NCBI GenBank assembly: GCA_035771175.1
Contig: CM069593.1
Span: forward strand, 38,298,241-38,362,240
Origin: Paratinospora sagittata
Lineage: Eukaryota > Streptophyta > Magnoliopsida > Ranunculales > Menispermaceae
Direction: 5' to 3'
Length of the DNA: 64,000 bases
The notes under the pieces are model-generated. The model had not been told where the DNA came from. It saw only the letters and a list, made by a program, of their open reading frames with translations, and did not search any database. Position 1 is the first letter of the stretch. Each line of letters begins with the position of its first letter. This document shows positions 22,537 through 33,576 of this stretch, one piece after another. Both the position numbers and the translations under genes were made by a program.

Positions 22537-23703
22537 TTGAACATATCTATATTAGATGAAATATTTACTGAACCTTATATTTTGCCTATAACAACAATTT
22601 GTAAATATTGTAAAGCAAAAAAATTTTATCGCGAGACAGATGGTTTTTGTTGTTCTAACGGCAAATTTTCCTTAGTTATTAATCAAATACCTAATGTTAT
22701 GTATGATTTGTTTACTTCCAATTCTAACGAATCAAAATAATTCTTAAAATACATTCGTACATATAATAATAGTTTTACATTTACATCTTTTGGTGTGAAA
22801 TATGATAAAGATTTATGCAAAAGAGATAAAGGTATGTATACTTTCAAAGTACAAGGACAAGTTTATCATTATATCAACAATTTATTTCCATAAGATAACC
22901 ATCCTTCTCAATTACAATTATTTTTTTATGATAGAATATGAGATAAAAAATTGAATCTTTATCTCAAACAAAATGAGTGAAATAATATTAAAAAAATTAA
23001 TTGACATACTTACAATAAATCCATATACAAAATTCTTTAGAAGTTTGCAAACTCTATCAAATTTAAAGAATCGTGTGATTTATTTGAAATCTAATATTGA
23101 TTTCGATCAACGTGTTTACAATATTCCTACTATTTCCCAAGTTGCAACCATATGGATAGATGATAATTCCTTTACCCAACCTACGAAACGTGATATTATT
23201 GTTTATAATCATTCTGGGAATAGTCATAAAATTCAATAATATTTTTTCTACAATACCCGTTACTATTTCCTTATGGTGATATTGGCTAGCACCAAGAAAT
23301 TGAAAAACAAGCAAAACATTGTGCCAACAATAGAGACCAAAGCAATAACCTATTTGATATACGTAATATGCAGAATGCTAAGGAATTAATTACATAAGAA
23401 ACACAAGGTAAATTCCTCTAATCTTGTGTTATTTACATTATTTTTCCTTTTATTTATAGTTTTGATGTGTGTTAATTTTTATTTTTGTTTTTATGTTCAT
23501 TTTTCAGTGTTACACTAAAAAAAGAAGCATAATTGTGTTTCTTGTCGAGAATACTATGCTTACAAACTTCAAATGAAATCATTAGATAATTCTATTTTAT
23601 TACATTCAGGACATTTGTTCCAATAATATGTTGATGATATGCAAGTCAAACTCGAAACGTCTAGGCTAGATTATATTCATGTCAACCAAGATGACATACG
23701 AGC
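22537..23703 (+). pseudogene. Helitron Rep/helicase N-terminal region, degenerate
   Basis: Translation in shifting frames gives an ordered set of motifs known from plant Helitron proteins: CKYCKAKKFYRE and GFCCSNGK, LFTSN, YNNSFTFTSFGVKYDK, MYTFKVQGQVYHYINNLFP and YNIPTISQVATIWIDD. Then come RDIIVYNHSGNSHKIQ, YPLLFPYGDIG and, after a probable intron, VSCREYYAYKLQ and SRLDYIHVNQDDIRA. The last parts belong to the Helitron-like N-terminal domain. Lesions include stops at about 22738 and in the LFPYGDIGWHQ-like motif (Trp to TAG), and frame changes. A GT...TTTTTCAG interval (about 23408-23507) fits an intron. The helicase proper and the Rep catalytic motifs are absent because element B begins at 23704. 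Confidence 0.75.
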
Positions 23704-25055
23704 TGTAATACCCTAAGTTTGCACAAAAAAAATAAAAATAAAAAATAATAATAATTTGAACTTCAGGCACCATTTTGGCTATAAAAAGCCCCCCCTTCCC
23801 TTTGATATTTTTCACACCAAATTACTTGTTAATTTCTCTCTTACTCACTCTCCTTGAGTTTTTCTCTTCTCTTTGAGACTCTCTTCGCGGTGCAACACGG
23901 TTCTACTCGGGAAAAGCCCCAGTTCTATAAGGAATTATTATCTGAATGTGGGAAACGAAACATAGGTTTACGTGTCTTATAACTTTTATTAAAGTTTACA
24001 TTTATTTGTCATTATATCTACTATTCATTTACACTGCATTATTGCGTATAATGGTCATACCTGTCATACTTTTGCCTGTATATTTGGAGTTCATGTATTA
24101 CACTGTTACTATGTCGGATTAGTGGTCAATCTGACTCAACCAGACATTGCCTTGCCCTCAGTAATTTTAAATAGTGAACGAGAGGCAACGTGCTGCTCTA
24201 GATTATTGGTACTTAAGTAGACCTCGTGTCTCACCTCTCAAACTGGAGACTAATCTGGTTTGTCTTATTTGAAAGCTATCAACTTGTACTGGTGATACTG
24301 AACATCCTAACTTTACACGTGGTGATATTGACCTAATAAGAATCACCAGACGTTGTCAAATTCTGTCTAATGTTAGTAAAGACCGGACTTGCTCATGCAT
24401 TGGCATCATACATAAACACCACCTAGGTTCGTAAGTGGTTTATGATTCACAAAATAGTTAGAAGCAATGCTCACTATTATTGATATTTCTCTGGAGAGGG
24501 ACGTACAATGAGAACCGAGGTTTACCTGGAGATAGACATTTGTACGTGAATCCAGGGCGTCGTTCCTGAGGAGGGACGCACAATAAGAACCTGGCTTTAC
24601 ATGGGGATGGACATCTGTACGTGAACCCAGGCGACGCACAATCATAGAACCATTACGAGACGGTGTCATGCATACATACATGTTGTATTGATTATGATAC
24701 TATGATGTGTTTATGTGATATTTGGTTATGAAGTTTCTTTTATTAATTGTTATATTCACGAATTATTTTACCCACTGGGCGAGTAGCTCACCCCGTTGTT
24801 ATCTAATTTTTCTTAGGAGATTAGGGTGGACTGGGTGCAGGTTTTTGGGCCCACATTGTGTAACCCTTGTTTATTCATTGGAGATTTTGGGAGGATGTTC
24901 CCTTTACTATTTTATGTACAAAAATACATTCTAAAATTAATGAAATCAGATTTGTACTCAATTGTGTTCCTCCGCACTCAGTTATTGTTATAATGCATTC
25001 GCGCCCCATTCGTGAGTGTTCCGCAGGTTTAGGCGCGTCCGGGCTGGGTGTGACA
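23704..25055 (+). repeat. 5' LTR of element B
   Basis: Begins TGTAATACCCTAAGTTTGC and ends GGGTGTGACA. A TATA-like GGCTATAAAAAG is at about 23778-23789, and CACTGGGCGAGTAGCTCACC at about 24775. Two similar blocks of about 85 bp near 24490-24635 repeat GGACG.ACAATGAGAAC and ATTTGTACGTGAA. Confidence 0.9.
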
Positions 25056-25060
25056 TTTAA

Positions 25061-25071
25061 TGGTATCAGAG
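25061..25071 (+). promoter_or_regulatory. Primer binding site of element B
   Basis: TGGTATCAGAG, five bases after the LTR end, complementary to initiator Met-tRNA. An AT-repeat leader of about 260 bp follows, up to ORF0. Confidence 0.85.
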
Positions 25072-25334
25072 AGAAAGGTCCATGACCCGCCCAAGTTCAC
25101 CAATTAGGAGAAGAAAAATTGATGTAGGTGTATATATATATATATAGTTAAGATTTATAATATATATATAGATATATAGATATAACTTGTTGCTAAAATT
25201 TGGTTTTATTGATGGCATAAACATTAAGAGGAAAAATAGAAAATATTGTCCAACGGACACAAGACATAAATCTTAAAAATGTTAGGAATATATTTTGTGT
25301 ATTACACAAGTTTGATCTTCTTTTCAGCAAGATA

Positions 25335-26924
25335 ATGGTCTCAAGTGAAAGAACGACTTTTAATAGTCGGGAACCGATTTCCACAAGACTTACGGAACTT
25401 TCCAAAAGGGAGGTTATGACTATGAGGAGCATCGACAATAGAGATCTCCGCCTACGTCCTATCCTTCATGAAAAAACTCAAAAAGCTGGGATGGCTGAAT
25501 ATAACAAAAGTTGAGGGTTACGTCTCTTTCAACTTGGTGAAGTCCTTTTACGAATCCATGAATATTGTGGGACTTCAAGAAGATGGGATCACTCCTGTCT
25601 TGGAGACAATGATCAAGGGAGTAAAGATTTCCATTAGCGTCGAAACTATTTCACGACTTATAAAAATTCCAATAGGAGAAAAGATCATTGATCCACACGA
25701 ACCCCAAACGATTGCAGAGATTGCGGAAGCCAAGGAACAATTGTTCAATTTTCTCGTCGACAAGCCTTACACTCAATTGACGTATGCCCACTTCCCAAAT
25801 AATCTTCTTAAACCACCTCTTATCTGCCTTGGGAAGATCGTATTCGGTAACATCTTGTCAGAATTGGTGACTAGAGGATTTATGACAATAACTCAACTTC
25901 TTGTGCTATACTGCTTACAAAAAGGAATCTATGTCTCCCTACCTCACATTATCATCCAACATATGTTGCAGGTGATTCAAAATCCTACAAAGAAGGAACT
26001 CCTCGGCTACGGAGTCCTGATCATGAGGATGCTTTGAGAGGCAAACACAAATACTTTTGATGAATCTTCGAAACAGATCACTAATGTTGTTACAGTATCC
26101 TCCATCTCCTAGACTTTCGTCTCAAGGGGAGGGGTGACTGACGAAGAAATTTTTGGTGCAACTTTGGGGGAAAATAGCAGAAGAGCTAGAGATAACAATG
26201 GACGTTGTCAACGAAAAATTCGACTCAAGATTCCAATTAGGGAAGCACCTGTTAACGAACCAAACCATTACACAACAACAGACCCAACCCCGAATAATGA
26301 TCAAACCGATCATCTATTCTCAGAGGAGGATCTTTTTGGCAATATGGGTCAACCATAAACAAATCAGAATGGACAGGGACTTTCGGTGAATCCACCTTCC
26401 TAGAACCTCCCAACCCAAGGCAATACAACGTACCAAAGGTTTCCAACTCCTGAGGTACCATGTCATCCAGTTCCACAAGTTCCTATGAACCAACCGCAAC
26501 AAAATTGGACGACACCAAACTTTGGAAAACAGGATATTCTGATGAGTCCACTATTTCAAAATGTTCCGACTTAAGCATATCCAACAGTTCAAGAAGCCTC
26601 AATTAGGGAGTCTTCATATAATCAAACTAATTATCCTCCACCTATGAGTCAACCATACGGCCAACATTTTCCACCAATGCCTACAGTCTATCCTCCACCT
26701 ATGGTACAGACAACCTACCAACCATCAATGGTCAACCAACAAATCCATTTGACCAGTTAAATGTGATTGTATCTAGTCTTGCTCGGAAGCAGGAGACCCA
26801 GAATGTTTTGATAACATGTGTGAAAGGCATGGTAAAAAAGCGAACATCTTCTCAACGTTCTTCTGGTAGTCGTTCTGTAACTAACAGAAGGCCTAAGAGG
26901 AGCAGTAGTAGGCGGAAAAATTAG
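25335..26924 (+). pseudogene. ORF0 of element B: extra ORF upstream of gag
   Basis: An ORF placed before gag, also present in C (39640-41250) and D (62766-64000). It starts at the ATG at 25335, just after a CTTCTTTTCAG acceptor-like tract. A one-base shift near 25473 moves the frame to the one reading LGWLNITKVEGYVSFNLVKS. The N-terminal ~230 residues (VEGYVSFNLVKSFYESM, KGVKISISVETISRLIKIPI, LLVLYCLQKG) resemble the 'putative plant transposon protein' domain found in plant genome annotations; I recognise this only by general pattern. The middle is rich in Pro and Gln, and the end is basic (RRPKRSSSRRKN). Function unknown. Several stops and shifts make this copy inactive. Confidence 0.6.
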
Positions 26925-27701
26925 GAATGATTATTGGCATTGTAATTATTTTCTTTTTAATAAATGAAATGTTTGTTTGAGACTATGTTTGGTGGGCCAC
27001 TTACAACCATTCTTTCTTTTGTATCACTAACTTTGGAGTGGTATGAGACACAACAAAATTGGAAGATACTAAATAAAACGTGAAAGTAAGAAAACCCACG
27101 ACCTTGTGTGAAAAGAAACATTTGGGGAAAGTTGTATTACTAACATTATCACTAAGTTTACACGGTGGGACGAGTAAATTTAGACAATACTATTAGTGAA
27201 CTTTTCTTCAGTCGATGATTTATAGAGACCGTGTTTATACAACTTAACTTGGTTGAAACCCTTATTACCAAATTCATGTGGTATGGGACACAAATTTGGG
27301 TAATAGTCGAAAAAACTAAGCAAAAGAGTTTGAATACATAAGATTGCGATAGAACGTTAGATCAGGTTTATTTACCGAGGATAATCTAAGAATTTCTATG
27401 ACTCGTATGGATTTTCAAAGAAATATATATGTATGTTCACAAAAACTAGAACCAAAACATTTGAAATACTTGCAAAGTTTTATACTTATTATATGAACAC
27501 TCTAACCTTGTTTTATACCATGGCCAAACATACGAGGCACATGAGATTCTTTGATTCCTCAACAAAAACCTTACACCATACCTAGAAAAATAGGTGGTTT
27601 TATATTGCAGTACTCTCCAACTTATTGCTGAGAATATCATAACATTATACTTGGCTACAGTTCCTAAATCATGGTTTTATTTTCTCTTTGCTAGTGAGAA
27701 A
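26925..27701 (+). other. ORF0-gag spacer of element B with repeated motif and acceptor-like site
   Basis: Non-coding. Three variants of a motif near TGGTATGGGACACAA, set between AACTTTGGAG-like and TTGG.AATA-like flanks, lie at about 27022-27065, 27140-27185 and 27255-27300. Just before gag, TTTTCTCTTTGCTAG followed by TGAGAAA and ATG looks like a 3' splice site. The order is kept in C and D. Confidence 0.6.
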
Positions 27702-29030
27702 ATGCAAACCAGAAAGAGAGGAAGGTTGCGCATAGTTCGTCCAGTAGAGGAGGCACCTCCTGTAGTTCAAATTAGGAACCGCTGCCTTCGAGGACAGAAT
27801 AGGTCGCACATGACACTGTCACTACTTCTGGGCAGCCAGTGCCACCTCAGCCCACATCCTTTATCATGCCTTAAAGCATGAAAGTCTTTTTCGCCGGATT
27901 TATCAAGGAGATGAAGGTAACTATTCAGATGGTCGTTCCTGAGACTGTTGCCAACCAAGTAGTTACTGTACAAGCACCTGTACGATCTAGGTCGGAGAGC
28001 CAAACTGACAGATCACGAAGTACAATAGGCTACAACCCCTTACCTTTGCTGACACCATTGATGCGGAGGGGGCGCAAAAATGGCTTGATGAGTCAAAGAA
28101 GGCTCTCGAAGCAATGGAAGTCAAAGAGGGTCGGAAGATTCTACTTGCGTCATACTAACTTGTTGGTGGAGCAAATACATTGTGGATAATAGTGAAGAAA
28201 AACCCGAGGATTGATGTAGCAGACATGACTTGGCAGCAGTTCGAGTAATTATTCATCGATGAGTACTTTCCCGACGATATGAAGAGGCAGAAGCGTCATG
28301 AGTTCGCCAGGCTATACCAAGGCAGCATGACTGTCAGAGAGTATGCTGTCAGATTCAAAGAATTATCGGTCTACTCTCTCTTTACCATCTCAACGGAGAA
28401 AGATAAGACCGAGAAATTCTACAACAGCCTTCGTCCTGACATCCGACAAGCCCTGTCGATCTTGAAACTCAAGATTTAGAGGAAAGTTGTTGACAAGGCC
28501 ATGAACTTTGAGTAGGAAAAGATTGAGCAGGGGCAAAGAATATATAGGGAAAAATGGCCTGCAACGTTTTTCCAACAGGGTTCGCAGGAGGGCAACAAGA
28601 GGAAGCCCTATTATAATCAAAACTCAGCCCTCCCAGCCCTTGTACAGAAGAATGAGGCCACGACACATCCGATTAAACCGTCTCAAGGTTTTCGCGTTCA
28701 AGGCGGAGGAGGTCGTAATGGAAGGGGTGGCCGTCGAAACGACAATGGCAGGGGTGGTGGTCAGCACCACAATTAGCATGGCCACCAGAACCAGAAATTG
28801 GCACCTCAGTAGCAGAGGCTGGCTTGTTATAACTGTGGCTAATAGGGCCATGTAAGAAATGTCTGCCCCCACCCTTAGCAACCGCAATAACCTATTCTCG
28901 CTATTTCAATCCAGCAAGCCCTACCTGCTGCTACGCCAAACCCAGACAGAACCAGCAGAACCTGGGGAAACAGAACCAGGGTAGAGCGTTTTCCATCGCT
29001 CAACAACCCCTCCCAGACAACAATGTAGTC
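27702..29030 (+). pseudogene. Element B gag
   Basis: The ATG at 27702 reads MQTRKRGRLRIVRPVEEAPP, then frameshifts. The gag core reappears near 28290-28480 as HEFARLYQGSMTVREYAVRF, FKELSVYSLF and LRPDIRQALSILKLK. A CCHC knuckle near 28830 reads CYNCG, two stops, GHVRNVC; the two stops replace the two Gln codons seen in C. Gly/Arg-rich linkers surround it. Gag would coat the element RNA. Too many lesions for expression. Confidence 0.8.
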
Positions 29031-30744
29031 GAAGGTACATTTCTCTTGTTCAATACAATGGTGCATGTCTTGTTTGATTCGGGTGCGGCGCACTCTTTTA
29101 TATCTTCTGCATTGGTAAGGCATTTGGAGATGCATCCTGAACCCACAGACATCACAATCCATTTGACATCACCATTAGGATCTGGTACTGACGTGAATTT
29201 GCAGTGTTCTCGATGTGAGCTTCGAATGTCAGAACAGATAATATTTGCAGATCTCTTTGTGATGGACATTGAAGACTTCGACATCATCCTTGACATGGAC
29301 TGGCTCGCACCACTAAATGCAAAGATCGATTGTTTGAAGAAGCAGGTTCAGTTAACCTTGCCTACTAGGGAGTTTGTCAAGATTCAAGGAACGAGGAAAT
29401 AGATACACAACTCGACTGTTGCACTTCTCAAGGCACAACTTCAAGCTCTATCTCTTGGTGATGACAATAAATCACCAACATTGTACCCTCTCGAAGTACA
29501 TGATGTCCCGGTAATATCTAAATCCCAACATTTTTTCTAAATGACCTTCCTAGTCTACCTCCGGTTAGGAAATTCGATTTTGAGATCAAACTCATACCTG
29601 AGACCGGGCCTATCTCAATTCCACAATATAGAATGTCCAACGTCAAGCTAGTTGAGTTGGAAAAGCAACTGAAAGAATTGGAGAGTAATGGCTCCAGTTC
29701 TGTTTGTTCACAAAAAGGATGGTTCGTTACTACTTTGCATCAACTATCGCAAGTTGAATAACGCCACCATCAAGAACAAATACCCATTACCCAAGATCGA
29801 TGACTTTGTTCGACCAACTTAGAGATTCCAAGTACTTCTCTAAGATTGATTTACGATCTGATTACCATCAACTCTGGATCAGAGAGTCGGACATTAATAA
29901 AACGACTTTCAGAACTCGATACGGTCATTACGAGTTCTTGGTTATGTCGTTTGGTCTAACAAACGCACCTGCAGCGTTTATGGATTTGATGAACCTCATC
30001 TTCAGGCTATATTTAGACCAATTTGTGGTGGTCTTTGTCGATGATATCTTGATATATTCCTCAATCGAGAAAGATCATAAGATACATCTGAGGATTGTCC
30101 TCCAGACCTTGAGAAGCCACCAATTGTATGCAAAGTTGAGTAAGTGTGAATTTTGGGCGAAGCGAGTTCAAATCCTAGGTCATGTGGTTTCAGGCAATGA
30201 CATTGAGGTGGATCCTTCAAAGGTTGAAGCGGTTTTAAACTGGAAGCAGCCTACCACTGTTACTCAAATTTGAAGTTTTCTTGGTTTAGCTGGCTACTAC
30301 AGACGCTTCATCAAGAAATTCTCAAAGATTGTTAAACCTATGACCAAGCTCACTTGGAAAGACGTACGATTCATCTGCAATCCTCCCTGTGAATTGTCAT
30401 TTTTGGATTTGAAGAAGTGCCTCACAACAGTACCGATACTAATCACTCCATGAAATGGAGTTGGGTTTTCACTATACACCGACGCCTCTCTCCAAGGCTT
30501 AGGTGCAGTACTAATGCAAGAAGGCCAAGTTATTACATATGCTTCGAGGCAACTGAAGATTAATGAGGGTAATTACCCAACGCATGACTTGGAACTTGGA
30601 GCTATCGTATTCGCACTAAAGTTATGGCATAGCATACCACTTGTGAAAGTGCTATGGGATCACCATGGAGTAGAGGAAGCAACATGGGAACTAGAGGGAA
30701 CAATTAAACTGAAATACCTTGAATTATTTTCTAGTAATAATTGA
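29031..30744 (+). pseudogene. Element B pol: protease, RT, partial RNase H, chromodomain; integrase deleted
   Basis: Protease (29046-29402) has MVHVLFDSGAAHSFISSALV. RT spans about 29680-30270 with a frame change near 29800 and keeps FVDDILIYS (Asp pair at about 30040-30045). RNase H starts [15 protein letters not shown] and runs to [15 protein letters not shown]. The next residues are [19 protein letters not shown], which belong to the chromodomain, so the rest of RNase H and all of integrase were lost in one deletion near 30632-30637. The frame stays open across the junction to the stop at 30742-30744. Other lesions: a stop at about 29401, frame changes at 29530-29680, stops at about 30271 and 30452. 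Not functional. Confidence 0.85.
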
Positions 30745-30838
30745 TGATGTGATACATTGTATTTTTCACTTATCAATAAAATGATGGAACTTTGTTTACA
30801 ATATCTTAATATATTCGTTCATTTAAATAACTATGCAG

Positions 30839-31354
30839 ATGTCTGAAAATAATATCGATGGAGGTAATGATGCACACACGCAATGGCCTCTTTGGCAACC
30901 TGTGGCCACTCTTTTAGGATCTGAGTCAAGCCATAACTACTTTGCATTACCAACACCATTGCCCCACAGACAGCAATCCTTATCGCCAGAGCGTGCATGG
31001 CTTTTTCGTAACAATTTTTTCCAAAACAATCTTGTGGTCTCATCCTGACAAGATCTCCTACCAAAATTGTCAGAGGGCCAGATTTGGGCAACATCGTGCA
31101 AAAGTATTCCGCCGATCAACCTACCTCCCCTGAAACGCTACAACTTGCAGAGCCCTACGCCACCATCTGTGAGGCAAATGTCGAAACCTTCTGATGACGA
31201 ATCCGACTCCATTTGCTTTCCATTGTTTGATGATATAGAGGATTCCACCGGCCACAGTACTATTCAAGGGCCTTACAGGCACTACCCTGATCTTTCGAGT
31301 AATGGCGACGGTGGTGAATCTCACGCAGACAGCAATCATCACTACACAGACTGA
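30839..31354 (+). pseudogene. ORF3 of element B: 3' ORF after the chromodomain
   Basis: 171 codons plus stop from the ATG at 30839, broken only by TGA at 31046-31048 where C has a Trp codon. It starts MSENNIDGGND; later parts are LSPERAWLFRNNFF, QDLLPKLSEGQIWATSCKS, LPPLKRYNLQSPTPPSVRQM, DDESDSICFPLFDDIEDSTG and YRHYPDL. The end is acidic and His-rich (DSNHHYTD). No known domain recognised; no clear signal peptide or membrane segment. C has a homologue of exactly the same length at 33577-34092 and D a shorter one. It ends about 20 bases before the polypurine tract. Function unknown; its upkeep across copies suggests it was once translated. Confidence 0.6.
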
Positions 31355-31372
31355 ATTTCGAGGGCGAAATCC

Positions 31373-31389
31373 TTTTAAGGGGGATAGAG
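31373..31389 (+). promoter_or_regulatory. Polypurine tract of element B
   Basis: TTTTAAGGGGGATAGAG lies immediately before the LTR start TGTAATACCC; site for plus-strand priming. Confidence 0.8.
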
Positions 31390-32736
31390 TGTAATACCCT
31401 AAGTTTGCACAAAAAAAAAATTAATTTAAACTTCAGACACCTTTTTGGCTATAAAAGGCCCTCCCCTTTGGTATTTTTCTCACCAAATCACTTGTTGATT
31501 TCTCTCTCTCTCACTCTCTTTGAGTTTTTCTCTTCTCACTTTGAGACACTATTTTCGAGACTCTCTTCGCGGTGCAATGGGCTTCTACTTGAGGGAAGAC
31601 GCGAGTTCTAGAAGGAGTTATTATCGTAAGGTGGGGAACGAAACATAGGTTTGCATGTTTTAAAACTTTTATTAAAGTTTACATTCATTTATCATTATGT
31701 CTACTATTCATTTACACTGCATTATTGCGTATAATGTGCATTTATGTCATACTTATGCCTGTATATTTGGAGTTCATGTATTACACTGTTACTATATCGG
31801 ATTAGTGGTCAATCTGACTCAACCAGACATTTTCTTGTCCTCAGTAACTTTGAATGGTGAACGAGAGGCAGCGTGCTGCTCTAGACGATTGGTACTTAAG
31901 TAGACCTTGTGTCTCACCTCTCAAACTGGAGACTAATCTGGTTGGTCTTATTTGAAAGCTATCACATTGTACAAGTGATACTGAACATCCTAACTTTACA
32001 CGTGGTGATACTGACCTGATAAGAATCACCAGACGTTGTCAAATCATGTCTAATGTTAGTAAAGACCAAACTTGCTCATACATTGGCATCAACATAAATA
32101 CCACCTAGGTTCGTAAGTGGTTTATGATCCACAAAATAGTTAGAAACAATGCTCACTATTATTGATATTTCTCTAGAGAGGGACGTACAATGTGAACCCG
32201 GGTTTACCTGTGGATGGACATTTGTACGTGAATCTAGGGAGTCGTTCCTGAGAAGGGACGTACAATGAGAACTCGACTTTACCTAGGGATGGACATCTGT
32301 ACGTGAACTCAGGCGACGTATAATCATGGAACCATTACGAGACGGTGACATTCATACATACATGTTGTATTGATTATGATGCTATGATGTGTTTATGTGA
32401 TATTTGTTTATGAAGTTTTCTTTACTAATTGTTATATTCACGAACTATTTTACCTACTAGGTAAGTAGCTCACCCCATTGTTATCCATTTTTTCTCAGGA
32501 GATTAGGGTGGACTAGGTACAGGTTTTTGGGCCCACATTTTGTAACCCTTTGTTTAGCCATTGGAGATTTTGGGAGGATGTTCTTTTTATCATTTTATGT
32601 ACAAAACTACATTTAAAATAAATGAAATTAGATTTGTACTCAATTGTGTTCCTGCGCACTCGATTATTGTTATAATGCATTCGCGCCCCTTCGTGAGTGT
32701 TCCGTCGGTTTAGGAGCATCTAGGCGGGGTGTGACA
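31390..32736 (+). repeat. 3' LTR of element B
   Basis: Begins TGTAATACCCTAAGTTTGC, ends GGGTGTGACA, and aligns end to end with 23704-25055. TATA-like GGCTATAAAAGG at about 31448. The inverted element C starts four bases later. Confidence 0.9.
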
Positions 32737-32740
32737 TATA

Positions 32741-33541
32741 TATTTATTGATGCCAATGCATGAATAGGTCCCTAGGTGTGATATCAGAGAAATATCAAGA
32801 ATAATGAGCATTGCTTCTAACTATTTTGTGGATCATAAACCACTTACGTCCCTAGGTGGTGCTTATGTATGATGCCAATGCATGAACAGGTCCGGTCCTT
32901 ACTAACATTAGAAAGGATTTGGTAACGTCTGGTGATTCTTATCAGGTAAGTATCACCACGTGTAAAGATAGGATGTTCAGTATCACTAAGCTTATAGCTT
33001 TCAAATAAGACCAACCAGATCAGTCTCCAGTTGAGAGGTGAGACACGAGGTCCACTTAAATATCAATCGTTTAGAGCAACACGCTGCCTCCCATTCACTA
33101 TTTAAAGTTACCGAGGACAAGACTAAGTCTGGTTGAGTCAGACTGACCACTAATCCGGCATAGTAACAGTGTAATACATGAATTCCAAATATACAGGCAT
33201 AAGTATGACAGGTATGAACATTATATGCAATAATGCAGTGTAAATAAATAGTAGACATAATGATAAATGAATGTAAACTTTAATAAAAGTTATAAGACAC
33301 GCAAACCTATGTTTCGTTCCCTGCCTTCAAATAAAAACTCCTTCTTGAAATGGCATCTTTTCCCTAGCAGAAACGTGTTGCACCACGAATTGAGTCTCAA
33401 AAGAGAAGAGAGAAATCACAAAAGAGAAAGAGAGAGAGTGAGTGATTTGGTGTGAAAAATAACAAAGTGGGGGGCTTTTTATAGCCAAAAGGCTACCCGA
33501 GGTTCAATTTTTTTTTTTTTTTGCATACCTGGGGTATTACA
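32741..33541 (-). repeat. 3' LTR of element C, truncated
   Basis: Ends (plus strand) GGGGTATTACA at 33541. The first ~550 bp expected from the other LTR are missing. The left end holds a scrambled duplicate of TGCCAATGCATGAA and CCCTAGGTG (32748-32780 against 32869-32890). Confidence 0.85.
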
Positions 33542-33576
33542 CTCTACCACCCTTAAATGAATTTTGCCCCTGAAAT

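Larger units (their letters stand above)
23704..32736 (+). mobile_element. Element B: Ty3/gypsy, third family, both LTRs, integrase deleted
   Basis: About 9.03 kb with LTRs of 1,352 and 1,347 bp, PBS, ORF0, gag, protease, RT, partial RNase H, chromodomain, ORF3 and PPT. Integrase and the end of RNase H are missing through a deletion near 30632. The LTRs differ visibly (poly-A length, point changes), so the copy is not recent. The 5 bases before (CGAGC) and after (TATAT) do not match, so no target duplication survives. Confidence 0.9.

Noticed and set aside
26252..26502. Antisense ORFs over ORF0 of B
   Set aside because: Opposite-strand shadows; not kept in C or D as independent frames.
23699..32741. 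Target-site duplication for element B
   Set aside because: CGAGC on the left and TATAT on the right do not match.
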